Assembly: GCF_052116145.1 (NCBI RefSeq)
Contig: NZ_JBQKLQ010000004.1
Span: 219,154 to 283,153, forward strand
DNA: 64,000 bases
Direction of reading: 5' to 3'
DNA from: Fundicoccus sp052116145
GTDB taxonomy: Bacteria > Bacillota > Bacilli > Lactobacillales > Aerococcaceae
The translations under genes were made by a program, and so were the position numbers. Positions 18,026 through 26,157 of the stretch are shown here, one piece after another (the first letter of the stretch is position 1; each line of letters starts with the position of its first letter). The notes below the pieces were generated by a model. That model was not told the DNA's origin and searched no databases. It saw nothing but the letters and a program-made list of their open reading frames with translations.

Positions 18026-19162
18026 ATGCATTTTAATGATGACATTTTCAGATTATTGCAGGAATTTATCGATGCCAACCAAGATCAGTTTTCGTCAATT
18101 GAAGAAACGGTTGAAGCTTTTATGGACCAACAAAACATTTCACCCGAGGCAGAAGATCAGTGGGATGAGACTGAACCATTATTAGCCGAGGAAGAATCTA
18201 TGCTGTTAGTTCGCAAGGCAAGTCGAGAGTCGAATCGCACGAAGCAAAAAAAGATGCTGAAACAAGCATTGAAATTATGGCCGGATAACTATGAAGCTGA
18301 ATTATTATTAATGGATGATGATTTACTTGAACAATTAAAGACCTATGTAACCATTGAAAAACGTGAACGGGCCAAATGGTTAAAGACCGATCAGGCAGGC
18401 TGGATTAATTGGGAAGAAAGACATTATTGGAAATTCAAGGGAATCTATGCCGAATTTCTATTAGAGGTCGGTTTATTGTCAGCAGCACAAGAGCAGTTTC
18501 AGGACTTATTTGATTACAATGATATGGATAATCTGGGCGCACGTTATGGTTTAATGTCTATCTATGCTAGAACCTATCAATGGGATAAAGCCAAGCGGTT
18601 ATTGGAGCAAGTGCCGGAAGATGCGCACGATGATATGTTGCTTGTGCCACTGATTTGTGTGTCGGTTTTAACGCAACATACGGATTACGCCTATGATTTA
18701 ATGCAAACGTTAAAGGAGCTAAATCCTGAGTTGGGTAAATTGTTCAGGCATGAGGCGGCTCCAATCGAAATGATTGTGAAGTTAGGTCATCCAGGTAGCT
18801 ATAATTTGTATAGTCTTGAATCCTTGTGTGTGGCCTTGTACCCGCTGATTCCGCTCCTAGTTGGGGCTGCCTACCTTTATCCATGGTTGAAGCATGCCTA
18901 TAAAAGTAAGGCCAAGAGGTTGCCACAGACAAAGTCGGCAACGAACGTCATCGAATTTCCCAACGCTCAAACAAAGCCGGCGACGGATCCTTTGGCTGGC
19001 ATTGCTGTATCACCGCGTGAGATTCTGGAAAACATCGGTCTGACCACATTTGCTGCTTTTGAAAAAGTCACCGAAGCTGAGGTCGCTAAGCTACGAGGCA
19101 TTGGCCCTCAAACCATGAAACAATTAAAAGCAAACCAAGTCACTTTCAAAATAGGCACCTAA
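18026..19162 (+). CDS. TPR-like protein with C-terminal helix-hairpin-helix domain, unknown function
   Basis: A 378-residue mostly helical protein. Residues about 60-245 look like degenerate tetratricopeptide helices (KKMLKQALKLWPDNYEAELLL, AKRLLEQVPEDAHDD). A hydrophobic stretch at about 262-283 (CVALYPLIPLLVGAAYLY) could be a buried helix or a TM segment. After a Pro/Thr-rich linker the last 45 residues form a helix-hairpin-helix unit (LENIGLTTFAAFEKVTEAEV then LRGIGPQTMKQLK), as in DNA-binding HhH proteins. AGGGGG lies upstream of the ATG. It is a single gene divergent from ugpA. I do not know a function. Confidence 0.7.
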   Translation: MHFNDDIFRLLQEFIDANQDQFSSIEETVEAFMDQQNISPEAEDQWDETEPLLAEEESMLLVRKASRESNRTKQKKMLKQALKLWPDNYEAELLLMDDDLLEQLKTYVTIEKRERAKWLKTDQAGWINWEERHYWKFKGIYAEFLLEVGLLSAAQEQFQDLFDYNDMDNLGARYGLMSIYARTYQWDKAKRLLEQVPEDAHDDMLLVPLICVSVLTQHTDYAYDLMQTLKELNPELGKLFRHEAAPIEMIVKLGHPGSYNLYSLESLCVALYPLIPLLVGAAYLYPWLKHAYKSKAKRLPQTKSATNVIEFPNAQTKPATDPLAGIAVSPREILENIGLTTFAAFEKVTEAEVAKLRGIGPQTMKQLKANQVTFKIGT

Positions 19163-19237
19163 ACTTGACGGCGAAACAGGCTGTCTAGCTGCAAGGACTG
19201 AGCATGTGAGCTAGCGCGAACCATCACAATGAGACTG

Positions 19238-19272
19238 AACAACATTTTCTGAAGAGGAGAATGTTGTTTTTT
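19238..19272 (+). terminator. terminator after the HhH protein gene
   Basis: AACAACATT (19238-19246) pairs with AATGTTGTT (19260-19268) and runs into eight T residues. Confidence 0.75.
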
Positions 19273-19331
19273 TTATGGGCGAATTCACTGTTTTTAAAAT
19301 GAAAATTTGATTAGAGAATGATGAGTGTCTG

Positions 19332-19340
19332 TGTTATAAT
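19332..19340 (+). promoter_or_regulatory. extended -10 promoter of the ATP-grasp cluster
   Basis: TGTTATAAT predicts a start site near 19347, which makes the ATG at 19353 too close and favours 19371 as translation start. Confidence 0.55.
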
Positions 19341-19370
19341 AAGACAACTATTATGATTGAGGTGATTGTG

Positions 19371-20540
19371 ATGAGTCATGTGATGAATTTTATTCTTGTT
19401 TCCGCCCATTTTCCTAAAAATTATCAATATTTTGCCCACCGTTTAAAAGATGTCGGAATTAACGTTTTAGGCATTGGCGATGGTTCTTATGAGTCATTGC
19501 CCGAAGCATCGAAGCAGTCGCTGACGGAATATTACCGTGTCGATAGTATGGATGATTATGAACAAATGTATCGGGCAGTGGCCTATTTTGCCTTTAAGTA
19601 TGGCAAGATTGACCGGATTGAATCGCATAATGAACATTGGTTAGAAACGGATGCACGTTTGAGAAGTGATTTTAATGTCTTTGGTTTTAAGGCAAGTGAT
19701 ATGGAGCGGGTCAAACGCAAATCTTCGATGAAGAAAGTGTTTCGTTCAGTCAATGTTCCGGCTGCTAGAGGTCGTGTCATTTCGGATTTGGTTGATGCAA
19801 AGCGTTTGATCGAGGAATTGGCTTATCCCGTGGTTGTTAAACCGGATAGTGGGGTGGGCGCCAATGATACCTGGAAGTTGAATGATGCGGATGATTTAGC
19901 GCGCTTTTACCGTGAGAAGGATGAACAGCAGGCCTATATTATGGAGGAATATATTGAAGGAACGATTCATTCCTTTGATGGACTGACTGACAAAGATGGT
20001 AAGATTGTCTTTACGTCTTCTTATGTGTATAACCAGGGCGTCCTGGATGCGGTGACGACTAATAGTAGTTTCTTCTATTATATTGATCGTGCGATTCCTC
20101 AAGCACTTGAAGATTATGGTCGAAAAATTGTCGCAGCCTTTGAATTAAAGGAACGCTTTTTCCACATCGAATTCTTTGAAAGAGTGGATGGCAGCTATAT
20201 GGCTTTAGAAATTAATTTTAGACCGCCGGGTGGCGCTGGAGTTGAGATGTTTAATTATGCCAATGATATGGATATTTTTGCGGAGTATGCCAATATTGTC
20301 AAACACAATCGTTTTGAGGCAGAGATCAGTCGTCCTTATTATTGTGCCTATATGTCACGCAAGGCTGGACGGACCTTTGCCCATAACAACGAGGCAATCA
20401 AAGCTTACTGTGGTGAGCATTTAATGAAGCTGATTGAGGTGCCAAAAGCTTTTGTACCGGTCTTAGGTAGCAATGGTTATGTCGTTCGAGCCAGTGATAA
20501 AGAGACTCTGTTAGATACTTTAGCTTATATTGATGCTTAA
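19371..20540 (+). CDS. ATP-grasp ligase of unknown substrate (copy 1)
   Basis: A 389-residue ATP-grasp protein. An N-terminal Rossmann-like domain (FILVSAHFPKNYQYFAHRLK) is followed by the grasp fold: VPAARGRV, the ATP-binding Lys in YPVVVKPDSGVGAND, hinge YIMEEYIEGTIHSFDGL, and the Mg ligands in HIEFFE and ALEINFRPPGG. These proteins join a carboxylate to an amine or similar nucleophile with ATP. The start has GAGGTG 5 bases upstream. It heads a three-gene cluster with an esterase and a second ATP-grasp gene that is a clear paralogue. Older annotations call such proteins carbamoyl-phosphate-synthase-like, which only reflects the fold. Confidence 0.82.
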   Translation: MSHVMNFILVSAHFPKNYQYFAHRLKDVGINVLGIGDGSYESLPEASKQSLTEYYRVDSMDDYEQMYRAVAYFAFKYGKIDRIESHNEHWLETDARLRSDFNVFGFKASDMERVKRKSSMKKVFRSVNVPAARGRVISDLVDAKRLIEELAYPVVVKPDSGVGANDTWKLNDADDLARFYREKDEQQAYIMEEYIEGTIHSFDGLTDKDGKIVFTSSYVYNQGVLDAVTTNSSFFYYIDRAIPQALEDYGRKIVAAFELKERFFHIEFFERVDGSYMALEINFRPPGGAGVEMFNYANDMDIFAEYANIVKHNRFEAEISRPYYCAYMSRKAGRTFAHNNEAIKAYCGEHLMKLIEVPKAFVPVLGSNGYVVRASDKETLLDTLAYIDA

Positions 20541-20576
20541 TGGTCTAGGTGTTTTGCTTTAATTCTAAGGGGGATT

Positions 20577-21335
20577 ATGATGAATTTTGAAAGAAGAAGT
20601 CATTACAGTGGGGCGTTAGGACGCGAAATGTATTTTAATAAGTATGGGCATGCTGGCCGACCGGTAGTTGTTTTTCCTTCGTCAGGCGGCAGCCAACACG
20701 AGTTTGGAGATTTTGGCATGATTGAAGCAGCGGCTGATTTTATTAATCGTGGTAAGATCACGGTTTACACGGTGTCGAGCTTTGATGGGGAGTCTTGGCT
20801 GGCTGATTGGAAGAATGCCCATGATAAGGCAGAAGCGCATAATGCTTATGATGCGTATATTGTGCAGGAAATGGTGCCTTTGATTCGTCATGAATCTCAA
20901 TGGGGCGGCTCCTTAATGTCGATGGGTGCTTCAATGGGCGCTTTTCATGCGGTCAATTTTGCCTTGCGTCATCCGGATGTCTTTGGTGCCTGTATTGCCC
21001 TGAGTGGGGTGTATGATACACGTTTCTTTACCGGCGACTTTGGCGATGACCTGGCTGTCTATCAAAATTCACCGATTGATTACTTATGGAATATGTCAGA
21101 TCCTTGGTTTTTGGATCAGTACCGTCAAAATGATTTTATTGTCTGTGTAGGTCAGGGGGCTTGGGAAAGTCCACATATTTATGATACGAGTCGTCTACAA
21201 GAAGTCTTTGTCGCAAAAAACATTCCAGGTTGGTTTGATTTTTGGGGGTCTGATGTGGCTCATGATTGGCCTTGGTGGCGTAAGCAATGGCCGTATTTCT
21301 TGTCTGTTCTCGAAAAGCAAGGCAAATTAGCTTAG
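20577..21335 (+). CDS. esterase of the alpha/beta hydrolase fold, linked to ATP-grasp genes
   Basis: A 252-residue hydrolase. The nucleophile elbow GASMGA places Ser119, and His229 in VAHDWPWW is the likely catalytic histidine; VVVFPSSGGSQHEFGDFGM forms the oxyanion region. It resembles the COG4947/esterase D-like group rather than lipases. No signal peptide is present, so it is cytosolic. AAGGGGG lies 3 bases before the first of two ATG codons. It is 36 bases behind the first ATP-grasp gene and 166 before the second. A plausible job is to hydrolyse, or transfer from, the ester, amide or thioester intermediate made by the ligases, but this is inference. Confidence 0.78.
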   Translation: MMNFERRSHYSGALGREMYFNKYGHAGRPVVVFPSSGGSQHEFGDFGMIEAAADFINRGKITVYTVSSFDGESWLADWKNAHDKAEAHNAYDAYIVQEMVPLIRHESQWGGSLMSMGASMGAFHAVNFALRHPDVFGACIALSGVYDTRFFTGDFGDDLAVYQNSPIDYLWNMSDPWFLDQYRQNDFIVCVGQGAWESPHIYDTSRLQEVFVAKNIPGWFDFWGSDVAHDWPWWRKQWPYFLSVLEKQGKLA

Positions 21336-21501
21336 GTTTGTAATAGAGCGACTAAGTGGCTTTTCACTTGTCACTTTATTAGAGTGTCAACCAAGCATCG
21401 ATAAGATAGTCAGCTAGTCTCGTGTAAAGCTAGATGGCGGTCTATCTTATTCTTATAAAAAGTAAGCGTTTTTTAATTACTCGTGGTGAAGGAGGAAGTT
21501 G

Positions 21502-22668
21502 ATGGAAAGGGCACTGAATTTTGTCGTTGTTTCGCCGCATCATCCGGAGAATTTTCAGTTGTTTGCGTCGGCGTTGCGTGCCAATGGGGCGACTGTTCTA
21601 GGAATCTCGGATGAGCCTTATGAGAATTTGTCGCTGAGAACGCGTGAAGCCTTGACTGAGTATTATCGAGTCGATAATATGGAGGATTATCAGCAGATGT
21701 ATCAGGCGGTTGCTTATTTTGCACATCGTTATGGGAAGATTGATCGGATTGAGTCTCATAATGAGTATTGGATGGAGACGGATGCGCGTTTGCGGACTGA
21801 TTTTAATGTTGCGGGTCTTAAGGCAAAGGATATGGATCGGATTAAGCAGAAGAGTAAGATGAAGGAGATTTTCCGTTCGATTGGTGTTCCGGTGGCTGAG
21901 GGGCGTGTCTTTGATGATTGGGATGATGCGAAACAGATTGTCGATGAGCTTGGTTATCCGGTCATTGTGAAGCCGAATATTGGTGTAGGTGCGAGCGATA
22001 CTTGGCGGATTACGAGTGATGAGGAGTTGTCGGCGTTTTTTGTTGAACGTAATACGGCGACGACTTTTATTATGGAAGAGTTTATCGATGGAGACATCGT
22101 AACCTTTGATGGTCTGACTGATCATGAAGGGCGCATCGTATTTTATCAACAGATGTTGTATGACAAGCCGGCTTTAGATATTATTTCTCAAAACATCGAT
22201 AGTTTTGTGCATTATCCCAGTGAGATTCCTGAGGATATTATTGAATTAGGGCGTCAGTGTGTGGCGGCTTTCGACGTAAAGGAGCGCTTTTTCCATTTTG
22301 AATTCTTCCGTTTGAAGACTGATAAATCCTTAGTGGCTTTGGAGATTAATTGTCGCCCACCGGGTGGTCCGATGGTGGAGATGTTTAATTTCGGCAATAG
22401 TATTGATATTTATGATCAATATGCGCAAGTCATTCTGCATCAGAAATTTACGGCTGATTTGAGTCAACGTAAAAATTGTGGGTATGTTTCGCGTAAACGT
22501 TACAATAATTATCTGTATACGCAGGATGATATTTATGCTTGGTACGGGGAGTTTATTGTTAGTTCTGTTATAACAGAAGGTGTTTTCGGTGACGTGGGCT
22601 ACTTTATTGTGACGGATAAAGTGGAAGATATGACACGCGTCGTGCGGTTTATTCAAGAGCTTGCTTAA
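21502..22668 (+). CDS. ATP-grasp ligase of unknown substrate (copy 2)
   Basis: A 388-residue paralogue of the ligase at 19371. The match covers the whole length, with identical blocks such as LTEYYRVD, RYGKIDRIESHNE / KYGKIDRIESHNE and METDARLR / LETDARLR. ATP-grasp residues are kept: Lys in PVIVKPNIGVGASDT, hinge FIMEEFIDGDIVTFDGLTDH, and Glu/Asn in ALEINCRPPGG. The C-terminal 80 residues differ most, which may mean different acceptor substrates. The ATG at 21502 is preferred over the TTG just before it because GGAGG ends 6 bases upstream. A strong terminator follows. Confidence 0.82.
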   Translation: MERALNFVVVSPHHPENFQLFASALRANGATVLGISDEPYENLSLRTREALTEYYRVDNMEDYQQMYQAVAYFAHRYGKIDRIESHNEYWMETDARLRTDFNVAGLKAKDMDRIKQKSKMKEIFRSIGVPVAEGRVFDDWDDAKQIVDELGYPVIVKPNIGVGASDTWRITSDEELSAFFVERNTATTFIMEEFIDGDIVTFDGLTDHEGRIVFYQQMLYDKPALDIISQNIDSFVHYPSEIPEDIIELGRQCVAAFDVKERFFHFEFFRLKTDKSLVALEINCRPPGGPMVEMFNFGNSIDIYDQYAQVILHQKFTADLSQRKNCGYVSRKRYNNYLYTQDDIYAWYGEFIVSSVITEGVFGDVGYFIVTDKVEDMTRVVRFIQELA

Positions 22669-22672
22669 ATTT

Positions 22673-22716
22673 AACACTAACCTCTGTGAGAACATTACAG
22701 AGGTTAGTGTTTTTGT
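22673..22716 (+). terminator. terminator of the ATP-grasp/esterase cluster
   Basis: AACACTAACCTCTGT (22673-22687) pairs perfectly with ACAGAGGTTAGTGTT (22697-22711), 9-base loop, followed by TTTG. Confidence 0.85.
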
Positions 22717-23348
22717 GTGGAGTGTGTGGAAAGCGCCAATCGCCTCAAAAGCAACCTGAAATGAGTCAAATTAAGGTGTATTTTCATCAGAAAGCATGTA
22801 AAATTAGCTTCTCACATCATCGCTGCTCGAGCGACGGATTCAGGAGGGCTTTCCACATCGTGGGTCCCATCGCCATGATGTTTGTGCCGACCAAAGAGAG
22901 AAGTGACACCCATAGAACGGGAATCTAAGTCTAACTTTCCCCTCAAACTCAGCCCCTGCATACATCCCCATCCCCACCCCCAATAAAAAAACCGAAAGGA
23001 GTCGTTCGTTTACAACTCACGACGATTTAAATTAAGAGACAACCTCTTTTATAGACTAATCATATAAGCGGTGGCTGATAGCTTATACGTTTCAGCCGGA
23101 AATTACTCAATATACCTAGAAAAATTAGCTTCTTGCTCATGAGTTGCCTTCGTTCATTAGTGCCCAGAAACCTCCTGAACGTTCGTTTTAATTTCTGATG
23201 AAAATAAGGTTAAAAATTGTCTGATGTATAACACCCAACTCGCTTGGGAATGGTAGTCGAATGAAAAGGCTTTATTTCTGTGTCACAAACTGTGTCATGC
23301 ACAATCTGATAACTGTTATACTTAAGTTGGATAAGAATAGAATGGATG

Positions 23349-23377
23349 TTGACAACTATGAAATCCAATGCTATCTT
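23349..23377 (+). promoter_or_regulatory. candidate promoter for the methionine-type ABC operon
   Basis: TTGACA, 17 bases, TATCTT with TGC in front of the -10. It would give a leader of about 230 bases before the TTG start of the ATPase gene. Confidence 0.45.
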
Positions 23378-23519
23378 TAGTAGGTAATAACTGTTATATA
23401 AAATCCGCTAGTCTGTTACTGTATTCACAAGAAGACTTCCAGGAACGCACAGCATAAGCACCATTCATATTTAACAGTTTTCAAGCAATTTAAATGGAAT
23501 CAGCTGCAGTTATCATCCG

Positions 23520-23559
23520 GCTAACCAGCTATCCATCCAGCTAACCAGCTATCCAGCCA
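23520..23559 (+). repeat. two tandem 20-base units in the leader
   Basis: GCTAACCAGCTATCCA occurs at 23520 and again at 23540; the surrounding CCATCCA / CCAGCCA completes a 20-base unit. Confidence 0.6.
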
Positions 23560-23614
23560 AGACTCACTAAAAAACGAACGACCAAACTTCTATTAAACAT
23601 CAGGTGGTGACAAT

Positions 23615-24355
23615 TTGATTGAACTCAAACATGTTTCAAAGAAATACGAGGGCTTTTCGGGAGCTTTTCATGCAGTCGATGATGTTAGTTTAACCATTCA
23701 AAAACAAGAAATCTTCGGAGTAATTGGAGAAAGTGGAGCGGGGAAGTCGACTTTGCTGCGCTTTATCAATGCCCTGGAAGCAGTCGATCAAGGCGAAGTT
23801 TTCGTCGATGGTCTCAACATTGCTAAACTATCCAAAAGACAACTGCGTCAACATCGCAAACATATCAGCATGGTTTTTCAACAATTTAATTTACTCAATA
23901 ATAAAACGGTTCGCGAAAATGTGCTCCTACCATTAGAGTTGCACCATTACAAAGAACACCTAAACGTCAATGATGTGTTGGAATTTGTGGGGTTAGCAGA
24001 TAAAGCTAATCACTATCCGAGTCAATTGTCCGGTGGACAAAAACAAAGAGTCGGGATTGCCAGAGCATTGATTACGAAACCAAGTATTCTACTTTGCGAT
24101 GAGCCCACCTCTGCTTTAGATGCGACTATGACCGATGAAATTGTAGCTGTGCTAAAAAGAGCCCATCAGAAATTTGGGATGACGATTGTAATCGTGACCC
24201 ATGAATTGGAAGTCATCCAAAACCTTTGCCACCGCGCAGCTATATTGGAAGCTGGTAAACTGATGGATTTACTAAACATCGAACAAACGAATCAGGTCAA
24301 AGCTCGCATAACGTATCATGAACGTGTGTTGGAGGTGCTAGCAAAAGATGCCTAA
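23615..24355 (+). CDS. metN: methionine-type ABC importer ATP-binding protein, short form
   Basis: A 246-residue ABC ATPase with Walker A GESGAGKST, Q-loop FQQFNLLNNKTV, signature LSGGQKQRVGIARA, Walker B ILLCDEPTSALDA and H-loop VTHELEV. FQQFNLLNNKTVRENV is a MetN hallmark. The usual MetN is about 340 residues because of a C-terminal ACT-like (NIL) domain that senses methionine; this protein stops right after the ATPase domain, so feedback inhibition by that route is absent. The start is TTG after AGGTGGTG. The stop overlaps the start of the permease gene. Confidence 0.83.
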   Translation: MIELKHVSKKYEGFSGAFHAVDDVSLTIQKQEIFGVIGESGAGKSTLLRFINALEAVDQGEVFVDGLNIAKLSKRQLRQHRKHISMVFQQFNLLNNKTVRENVLLPLELHHYKEHLNVNDVLEFVGLADKANHYPSQLSGGQKQRVGIARALITKPSILLCDEPTSALDATMTDEIVAVLKRAHQKFGMTIVIVTHELEVIQNLCHRAAILEAGKLMDLLNIEQTNQVKARITYHERVLEVLAKDA

Positions 24356-25043
24356 TGAACCACTTACTTTAGATTTATATCTTGAAAGACTCATCGATTT
24401 CGCACCGAAAATCTGGGAATCATTACAAGAAACGAGCATAATGATGGGACTTGGCTCTGCCGCAGCGATTCTACTGGGCTTACCCCTAGGTACACTTTTA
24501 TTTCTATCTGCTAAAGGTAGACCGGCCGAAAATAAAGGACTCTATACTCTCACGAATGTTTTCGTGAATATTGTCAGATCGTTTCCATTTTTGTTGTTGG
24601 TCGTCGCTATGCAACCGGCCATTAGAACTTTTTACGGACGAGCCACAGGCGATCCCATTGCAGCTTCATTCCCAATAATGTTAATAGCGATTGCGCTATA
24701 TGCACGTTTTGTCGAACAATCCCTGCTTGATTTACCCAAAGGTGTTATCGAAGCAGCGGATTCCATGGGAGCCAACCTAACACAATTAATTATAAAATTT
24801 CTCTTTGTCGAAGCTAGAAGCTCATTGGTGATTGGCTTTACATCAGCATTTGTCAGCTTTTTGTCTTATTCAACCATCATGGGAGTTGTCGGTGGTGGCG
24901 GAATCGGAGATTTTGCGATTCGCTACGGCTACCAAAGATATGAAACAGATATCATGTACACAGCAATCGTGATTATCATCGTGTTTGTCCAACTCATTCA
25001 ATGGCTTGGTTTCAAACTAGCCAGCAAACTCGATAAACGCTAA
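24348..25043 (+). CDS. metI: methionine-type ABC importer permease
   Basis: A 231-residue permease with five to six TM helices. SLQETSIMMGLGSAAAILLG, VFVNIVRSFPFLLLVVAMQP, the coupling segment GVIEAADSMGANLTQLI and GVVGGGGIGDFAIRYGYQRY match MetI (MetP). The start lies inside the end of the ATPase gene (8-base overlap), showing coupling. The substrate is presumed to be methionine or a related compound, by family. Confidence 0.88.
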   Translation: MPNEPLTLDLYLERLIDFAPKIWESLQETSIMMGLGSAAAILLGLPLGTLLFLSAKGRPAENKGLYTLTNVFVNIVRSFPFLLLVVAMQPAIRTFYGRATGDPIAASFPIMLIAIALYARFVEQSLLDLPKGVIEAADSMGANLTQLIIKFLFVEARSSLVIGFTSAFVSFLSYSTIMGVVGGGGIGDFAIRYGYQRYETDIMYTAIVIIIVFVQLIQWLGFKLASKLDKR

Positions 25044-25082
25044 AAAAAGGTAACAAAAAAATAAAAAAGGGAGTTAGATAAA

Positions 25083-25913
25083 ATGTTTAAAAAAGGATTA
25101 GTCGCAAGTATCGCAGCTTTAATGTTTGGTGCCACTCTAAGCACGACCGTTACAGCCCAAGAGGATAATGTCTTGAAAGTCGCCTCACACTTACCACCGA
25201 TGACAGACATCGTTGAAATTGCAGCAGAGGTTATTGCTGAACCCTATACAATCGAATTGGTCGAAGTATCGGATAACATCCAATATAACGAAGCTTTGTT
25301 AAATGACGAAGTGTATGCTAACTTTGCACAACACGAACCCTTTGCGGAAATTTTTAACCAAGAAAGAGACGGCGACTTAGTTGCTATCCAACCAGTATAC
25401 AATGCGATTCTTGGCTTTTACTCACCAGTTTATGACTCAATTGAAGAGCTAGAAGACGGTGCAGAAGTAGCAATCCCATCGGATATTACAAACGAAGCCC
25501 GTGCACTATTAATCTTAGAAAGCTACGACCTCATTGAATTAGACGAAGAAGCTGGCATGTTCCCAACAGTCGACAACATCACAGAAAACCCACACAACTT
25601 GGAGTTTCTACACATCGACTTACTGAACCTGACAGGCGCCTATGAAGACGGCGTTGAACTCGTATTCAACTACCCAACTTATATCACTAGCGTAGGCCTA
25701 ACACCAGCGGACGCCGTTTTACGAGAAGATGACGAAGAATTTAAATTCGCGATCCAAGTCATTATCCGTGAAGGCAACTTAGACACAGACGCAACGAAAG
25801 CACTCCAAGCCGCCTTTGCCTCGCCAGAAGTTTATGACTTCCTAGAAGAACTAGCGGAAAACGGGCACCTTGAAGCAGCCTTTGAACTAGAAGAAACAGA
25901 AGACGAAGAATAA
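25083..25913 (+). CDS. metQ: MetQ/NlpA-family ABC substrate-binding protein without lipobox
   Basis: A 276-residue NlpA-family binding protein. It has a signal peptide (MFKKGLVASIAALMFGATLS, cleavage near TVTA) but no cysteine where MetQ lipoproteins carry their lipid anchor. The family fold shows in VASHLPPMTDIVEIA, NYNEALLNDEV-like NIQYNEALLNDEVYANFAQH and IPSDITNEARALLILE. The C-terminus ends in an acidic tail of Glu and Asp. AAAGGGAG precedes the ATG. Some NlpA proteins bind other ligands than methionine, so specificity is tentative. Confidence 0.83.
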   Translation: MFKKGLVASIAALMFGATLSTTVTAQEDNVLKVASHLPPMTDIVEIAAEVIAEPYTIELVEVSDNIQYNEALLNDEVYANFAQHEPFAEIFNQERDGDLVAIQPVYNAILGFYSPVYDSIEELEDGAEVAIPSDITNEARALLILESYDLIELDEEAGMFPTVDNITENPHNLEFLHIDLLNLTGAYEDGVELVFNYPTYITSVGLTPADAVLREDDEEFKFAIQVIIREGNLDTDATKALQAAFASPEVYDFLEELAENGHLEAAFELEETEDEE

Positions 25914-25921
25914 ATACCCAA

Positions 25922-25951
25922 AGACTCCCACATCAGGGAGTCTATTTTTTT
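25922..25951 (+). terminator. terminator of the methionine-type ABC operon
   Basis: AGACTCCC (25922-25929) pairs with GGGAGTCT (25936-25943), followed by ATTTTTTT. Confidence 0.85.
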
Positions 25952-26055
25952 AGGGAAAATAGGCAAACGAAAGAATCTCCCACATCACTATCTAAACTTT
26001 CCTCACGCAAGCTAGGCCTCCCATCACAAAAATAACATTAAATAGAGCATGGGCG

Positions 26056-26083
26056 TTGCAATTGCTCTCAATTGTATTAGAAT
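26056..26083 (+). promoter_or_regulatory. candidate promoter for apbE-aroD
   Basis: TTGCAA, 16 bases, TAGAAT, located about 75 bases before the apbE start. Confidence 0.4.
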
Positions 26084-26157
26084 AAGCTTAGAAGTAAAAA
26101 AATAAGGTGAAGGTTAACAAGTGAATCAGAATTGTTTGTCTAAGGGGGAGTTAAAAA

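Larger units (their letters stand above)
22717..23614. other. 900-base gene-free region with repeats and promoter for met ABC genes
   Basis: No open frame here has a convincing start or family match. Structures seen: ATTTTCATCAGAAA (22780-22793) inverted at 23192-23205; TTCAGGAGG (22839-22847) inverted at 23171-23179; AAAATTAGCTTCT directly repeated at 22800 and 23121; GTCGTTCGTTT (23001-23011) inverted at 23572-23582. The pattern suggests remnants of an element or of duplicated leader sequence. No S-box or T-box motif was recognised in front of the methionine-type transporter. Confidence 0.5.

Noticed and set aside
21598..22149. 183-codon minus-strand frame opposite the second ATP-grasp gene
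   Set aside because: Shadow of a coding gene; extreme Ile/Arg/Asn composition and no ribosome binding site.
22686..22928. 80-codon plus-strand frame after the ATP-grasp cluster
   Set aside because: It starts inside the terminator hairpin and has no ribosome binding site or recognisable sequence.
23349..23614. SAM, S-MK or T-box riboswitch before the methionine-type ABC genes
   Set aside because: I searched by eye for the T-box GGTGGNACC element and S-box core and found neither; a folding search would be needed to exclude rarer classes.
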